From positions 1 through 17,815 of the forward strand of contig PSRH01000130.1 of NCBI GenBank assembly GCA_003175915.1: a DNA stretch of 17,815 nt. Reading direction: 5' to 3'. Shown in pieces: positions 16,401 to 17,815 of the stretch. Numbering within the stretch: the first letter of the stretch is position 1; each line of letters starts with the position of its first letter. Under the pieces are notes generated by a model that saw nothing but the letters and a program-made list of their open reading frames with translations, did no database searches and was not told where the DNA came from. Position numbers and translations under genes: made by a program. The DNA is from Candidatus Melainabacteria bacterium (GTDB taxonomy: Bacteria; Cyanobacteriota; Vampirovibrionia; Obscuribacterales; Obscuribacteraceae).

Positions 16401-16611
16401 GGCCGCCGGTCTTCTTCCGGCAGCCATGTCCACGGCAATCGGCGCCCAGAGTCAGCGGCCACTTGCCCTTGTCATCGTTGGTGGCCTGATACCAGGCGTG
16501 ATGCTGGCCTTGATCGTTTTGCCGGCGCTTTATGAGTTCTTCGATTCTGGGTTCAAACTTACTTCAAAGAAAGAGCCTATTGAATCTGAATTGGAGTCTT
16601 CGAAAATCTAA
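13489..16611 (+). CDS. heavy-metal efflux RND pump, CzcA/CusA family
   Basis: This 1040-residue inner-membrane proton/metal antiporter is close to the usual family length. The first membrane helix is at about residues 11-26. The large periplasmic loops start with EAYPDIANMQVRVITQVPG. The fourth-helix motif DFGIIVDASIIMVEN carries the proton-relay acidic residues D389, D395 and E402. The C-terminal helix bundle is complete. By eye, the three cleft methionines of copper pump CusA (M573, M623, M672) are replaced by non-Met residues: Ser/Val near 567, E663 and I729. That favours a Czc/Cnr-like divalent metal substrate (Zn, Co, Cd or Ni) over Cu(I)/Ag(I). Its adaptor gene is divergent upstream and csoR converges downstream. 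Regulation is probably metal-responsive, but no operator is evident. Confidence 0.94.
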   Translation: MLLGILKKRNIVVFVALCILFFGYKCHENLALEAYPDIANMQVRVITQVPGKAAEEMERLVTIPLEKELNGIPHAEPPRSISIFGLSVITVTFDDEIPSNVARHWVLEKINSADLPQNVQPQLDPDASPVGEVYRYTVEGSDYTPRQKKEWEDWYLERKFKAVHGVVDSTGFGGPTKVYLVELDPNMMKALNISLSQVETAISSSNGSTGGSYIVRNGQNYMVRGIGLLRSVEDIENVVLASEKEGPPILVKNIANVSVSDKVRLGQVGKNEDDDVVEGIVLMRRGENPSRAVDNIMAAWNDIQAGLPHGMRLAPLYDRTALVRKTSETIGHNVAEGIVLVVVILMLYLFQVRSALIAAVSIPMSLCTAMILLYVFDIPANLLSLGAIDFGIIVDASIIMVENIIRHLSEMGAHTDADKRDVLYTIYSAANEVTRPILFATSIIVLTFLPVFTFERVEGKLFRPLAVNMNFYLLGGVLSAMTLVPVLCAIVYAKTVPSEKESPIMAFFLNLYKPILTWSMKNKFLVALIGIGAVCFSVLGAATLGGEFLPPLEEGNIWVRATVLPTSVSLQQSVKIAGGIRRVFRTYPEVANVVSQIGAPDDGTDPNNYSNIEIFVDLKPREEWRPQFRDKQELIADMNNKLMDEYPGCLYNFSQYIKDNMDEAIAGVKGELGIKIYGQDLDILDNIGSQIRNIIQNIPGMVDVAKDELLGQPQLLISIDRANAARYGINTSDILDTVQTSIGGMKITELQENDRRFGVMVRYQAAYRKDIGNLENILLTTPNGSRIPLSSLAKIEEAHGATAILRDKNSRRLAVKANIRGRDLLSTVLEAQKQISKHVVIPQGYTVKWEGQFASAERAMGRLLIIIPATLLLIFLLLYADFGSARIALLVMLTVPLATPGAILALMITHTHFSISAGVGFIALSGVAVQNGVILVSLVEHIKGVGVSLRQAVAQSALIRMKPALMTTTVAAAGLLPAAMSTAIGAQSQRPLALVIVGGLIPGVMLALIVLPALYEFFDSGFKLTSKKEPIESELESSKI

Positions 16612-16615
16612 GGCC

Positions 16616-16690
16616 GGGCGATGCATGGCATCGCCCCTACGCCATGCATTGTCGATCACATCGCTGTAGGGGCTTGGCCATGCCCAGCCC
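16616..16690. repeat. palindromic intergenic repeat C sharing the TGTAGGGGC core
   Basis: GGGCGATG (16616-16623) pairs with CATCGCCC (16629-16636). CCCCTAC (16634-16640) is complementary to GTAGGGG (16666-16672) across 25 bases, and GGGCT (16670-16674) pairs with AGCCC (16686-16690). The 9-mer TGTAGGGGC at 16665-16673 is identical to the core of repeat A. Like repeat A it fills a convergent junction, here between the RND pump and csoR, where no T-rich intrinsic terminator is seen. Confidence 0.7.
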
Positions 16691-16734
16691 GCTTTGATAG
16701 CAAAGGCGAGAGCAATGGTAGCTAAAAGGCTCGA

Positions 16735-17073
16735 TCACTTACAGCACTGCTGTGTGTTCTTTGAAGAGGAGACAATTTCCAAGCCAACCTCCTCATCGAC
16801 AGGACCGGAACCCTTACGCAATAGCTGCCATAGCTCATCCATCACTCTGGCAGAGTCGTGCGCTTTAACCGCTTCCACCACGCAGGTGTCCAGGTGCTGC
16901 TTGAGCATCAATTGCGCGGTTTTATCAAGTGCCGATTGCACAGCCTTCATCTGGTGCAGAACGTCGATGCAATATTTCTCTTCGTCGACCATCTTGTAAA
17001 CGGCGTTCAAATGGCCAATTGCTCTGGCAAGTCGCTCCTTCAGGCGCTTTTTGGTTTCGCCGACTATGGCCAT
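16735..17073 (-). CDS. csoR: CsoR/RcnR-family metal-sensing repressor, copper-type ligand set
   Basis: This all-helical tetrameric DNA-binding repressor releases DNA on metal binding. From the ATG at 17073 it has 112 residues. The ligand positions are C35 (in KYCIDVL), H60 and C64 (in KQHLDTC), the Cys-His-Cys set of Cu(I) CsoR. The second-shell Y34 and E80 are also present. The fourth (W) position that distinguishes Ni/Co sensors RcnR and InrS is His there but Ile3 here, again pointing to Cu(I). The C-terminus extends beyond the core and ends in Q-C-C-K, an unusual vicinal cysteine pair. A TTG two codons upstream is an alternative start; the ATG is preferred by family alignment. It is convergent with the RND pump and divergent from the DUF393-like gene. 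The target promoter is unknown. Confidence 0.9.
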   Translation of the reverse strand: MAIVGETKKRLKERLARAIGHLNAVYKMVDEEKYCIDVLHQMKAVQSALDKTAQLMLKQHLDTCVVEAVKAHDSARVMDELWQLLRKGSGPVDEEVGLEIVSSSKNTQQCCK

Positions 17074-17206
17074 TATCAAGACCCCGAGTTATTCCGATCG
17101 ATCGAGGATGCCCATACTACCAGCTCGAAGATGGTAAGAAGGATATTGAAGTAAAACCTTGCAAAAATTGGAACGAGACGAGAATCACTACGTCGTATAA
17201 GGCATG

Positions 17207-17239
17207 AATCCTGGTATCGATTAAATCCAGGATTTTTTT
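17207..17239 (+). terminator. intrinsic terminator with no obvious upstream gene
   Basis: AATCCTGG (17207-17214) pairs perfectly with CCAGGATT (17227-17234) around a 12-base loop, followed by a run of seven Ts (17233-17239). Its orientation is plus. No plus-strand gene precedes it after the RND pump, 600 bp away, so it may be a leader attenuator for the next gene or the end of a small transcript. Confidence 0.65.
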
Positions 17240-17330
17240 CGCGGCCAGATGAAATGTTAGTGCATTCTCCTTTTAAACTTTGCTAAACTAAGTAGACCGT
17301 CCATTAGATTCCAAAGACAGTGATTGGGTT

Positions 17331-17699
17331 ATGGCAAGCATTCAGCCTAACTTGGGACAGAAAGACAGCATTACGGTGTTTTGCAATGAAAACACTGCCT
17401 TCAATCGCAACTTTTTGGCATTGGTCAAGCATTGGGATCGGCGCGGCAAGATCCAGATAATGCCGTCCTCGTGCTCAACTGCATCTGAGGAGGGAGCTCA
17501 ACCGGCCACTATCGAAGAACCGCTGTTGGCGGTAGACGAAAACGGAGTGCGCTGGAACGGTGCTGAAGCTGTGCCTATCATTTTCAAGAATTTGCCATTT
17601 GGCAAACTGGCTGCAGCAATGTATATACTGCCCGGCACCATGTGGGTGACTAGGCAACTGTGCGAGATGGATTCGTCTCACAGGCAGCTCTCGCGCTAG
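17331..17699 (+). CDS. DCC/DUF393-like small protein lacking the CxxC
   Basis: This 122-residue protein has the outline of the DCC thiol-disulfide oxidoreductase-like family (DUF393). It has an N-terminal strand (ITVFCNE), then the helix FLALVKHWDRRGKIQIMP, a mid-region EEPLLAVDENGVRWNGAEAV, and a C-terminal LAAAMYILPGTMWV helix ending HRQLSR where family members have a YRWF-like end. The family normally has DxxCxxC after the first strand; here the region reads FCNENTAFNRN with a single cysteine, so thiol-disulfide chemistry is doubtful. The ATG start has only a weak ribosome site. An intrinsic terminator lies about 90 bp upstream and the divergent csoR about 260 bp upstream. The family call is from memory of the motif layout and is moderate in strength. 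Confidence 0.6.
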   Translation: MASIQPNLGQKDSITVFCNENTAFNRNFLALVKHWDRRGKIQIMPSSCSTASEEGAQPATIEEPLLAVDENGVRWNGAEAVPIIFKNLPFGKLAAAMYILPGTMWVTRQLCEMDSSHRQLSR

Positions 17700-17815
17700 C
17701 AGATCTTTCAAATACCTCAAGCGTTTGGCGCGAAGCAGGTAAGTTCGTTTAATCAGAAGCACGCCCTTGACATGATGGACCGCCGTTGTCTAGGGTCCGG
17801 TTTACTTCGTGCAGG

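Noticed and set aside
17095..17104. CGATCGATCG palindrome upstream of csoR
   Set aside because: It is short and low in complexity and lacks the G/C-tract form of known CsoR operators.
17765..17795. TTGACA hexamer near the window end as a promoter
   Set aside because: No acceptable -10 box at 16-18 bp spacing and no gene visible downstream within the window.

Overview
The window reads as a chromosomal segment of a Gram-negative-type bacterium. It encodes an RND efflux pump with a lipoprotein adaptor, several exported proteins and a lipobox. The base composition is roughly balanced in G+C. The tetratricopeptide (TPR) repeats of the 1135-residue protein resemble the kinesin-light-chain-like TPRs that are abundant in non-photosynthetic Cyanobacteria relatives (Vampirovibrionia/Melainabacteria, for example Obscuribacterales). 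That placement is an inference from protein style, not a proven assignment.

Positions 1-2454: a tiny lysine-rich secreted protein on the minus strand diverges from an OmpR/PhoB-type response regulator and its membrane histidine kinase. The space between them holds a promoter-like pair of hexamers and two sets of short repeats. The kinase gene overlaps, tail to tail, the end of a very large minus-strand gene.

Positions 2437-8207 (all minus): a DUF427 protein, the tRNA-modification enzyme MnmG, then the large protein. The large protein joins four roughly 100-residue MshEN-like composite repeats (a fold known to bind c-di-GMP in MshE) to a long disordered linker and C-terminal TPRs.

Positions 8333-10671 (plus): a two-gene ABC importer of the glycine betaine/choline/ergothioneine class. 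It has an ATPase without CBS domains and a permease fused to its own substrate-binding domain.

Positions 10769-17699: a metal-related neighbourhood. It holds an exported cysteine-rich PCYCGC-family protein, a CzcB/CusB-type adaptor lipoprotein (minus), a CzcA/CusA-type RND pump (plus, divergent from the adaptor across 549 bp), a CsoR repressor with the Cu(I)-type Cys-His-Cys set (minus), and a DCC/DUF393-like small protein that has lost the usual CxxC. No outer-membrane channel gene is present. Both convergent gene junctions here carry elaborate palindromic intergenic repeats that share a TGTAGGGGC core. An intrinsic terminator stands before the last gene with no obvious gene to terminate.

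The last 116 bases (17700-17815) hold nothing I can support. I see no tRNA, rRNA, CRISPR array, insertion sequence or transposase.
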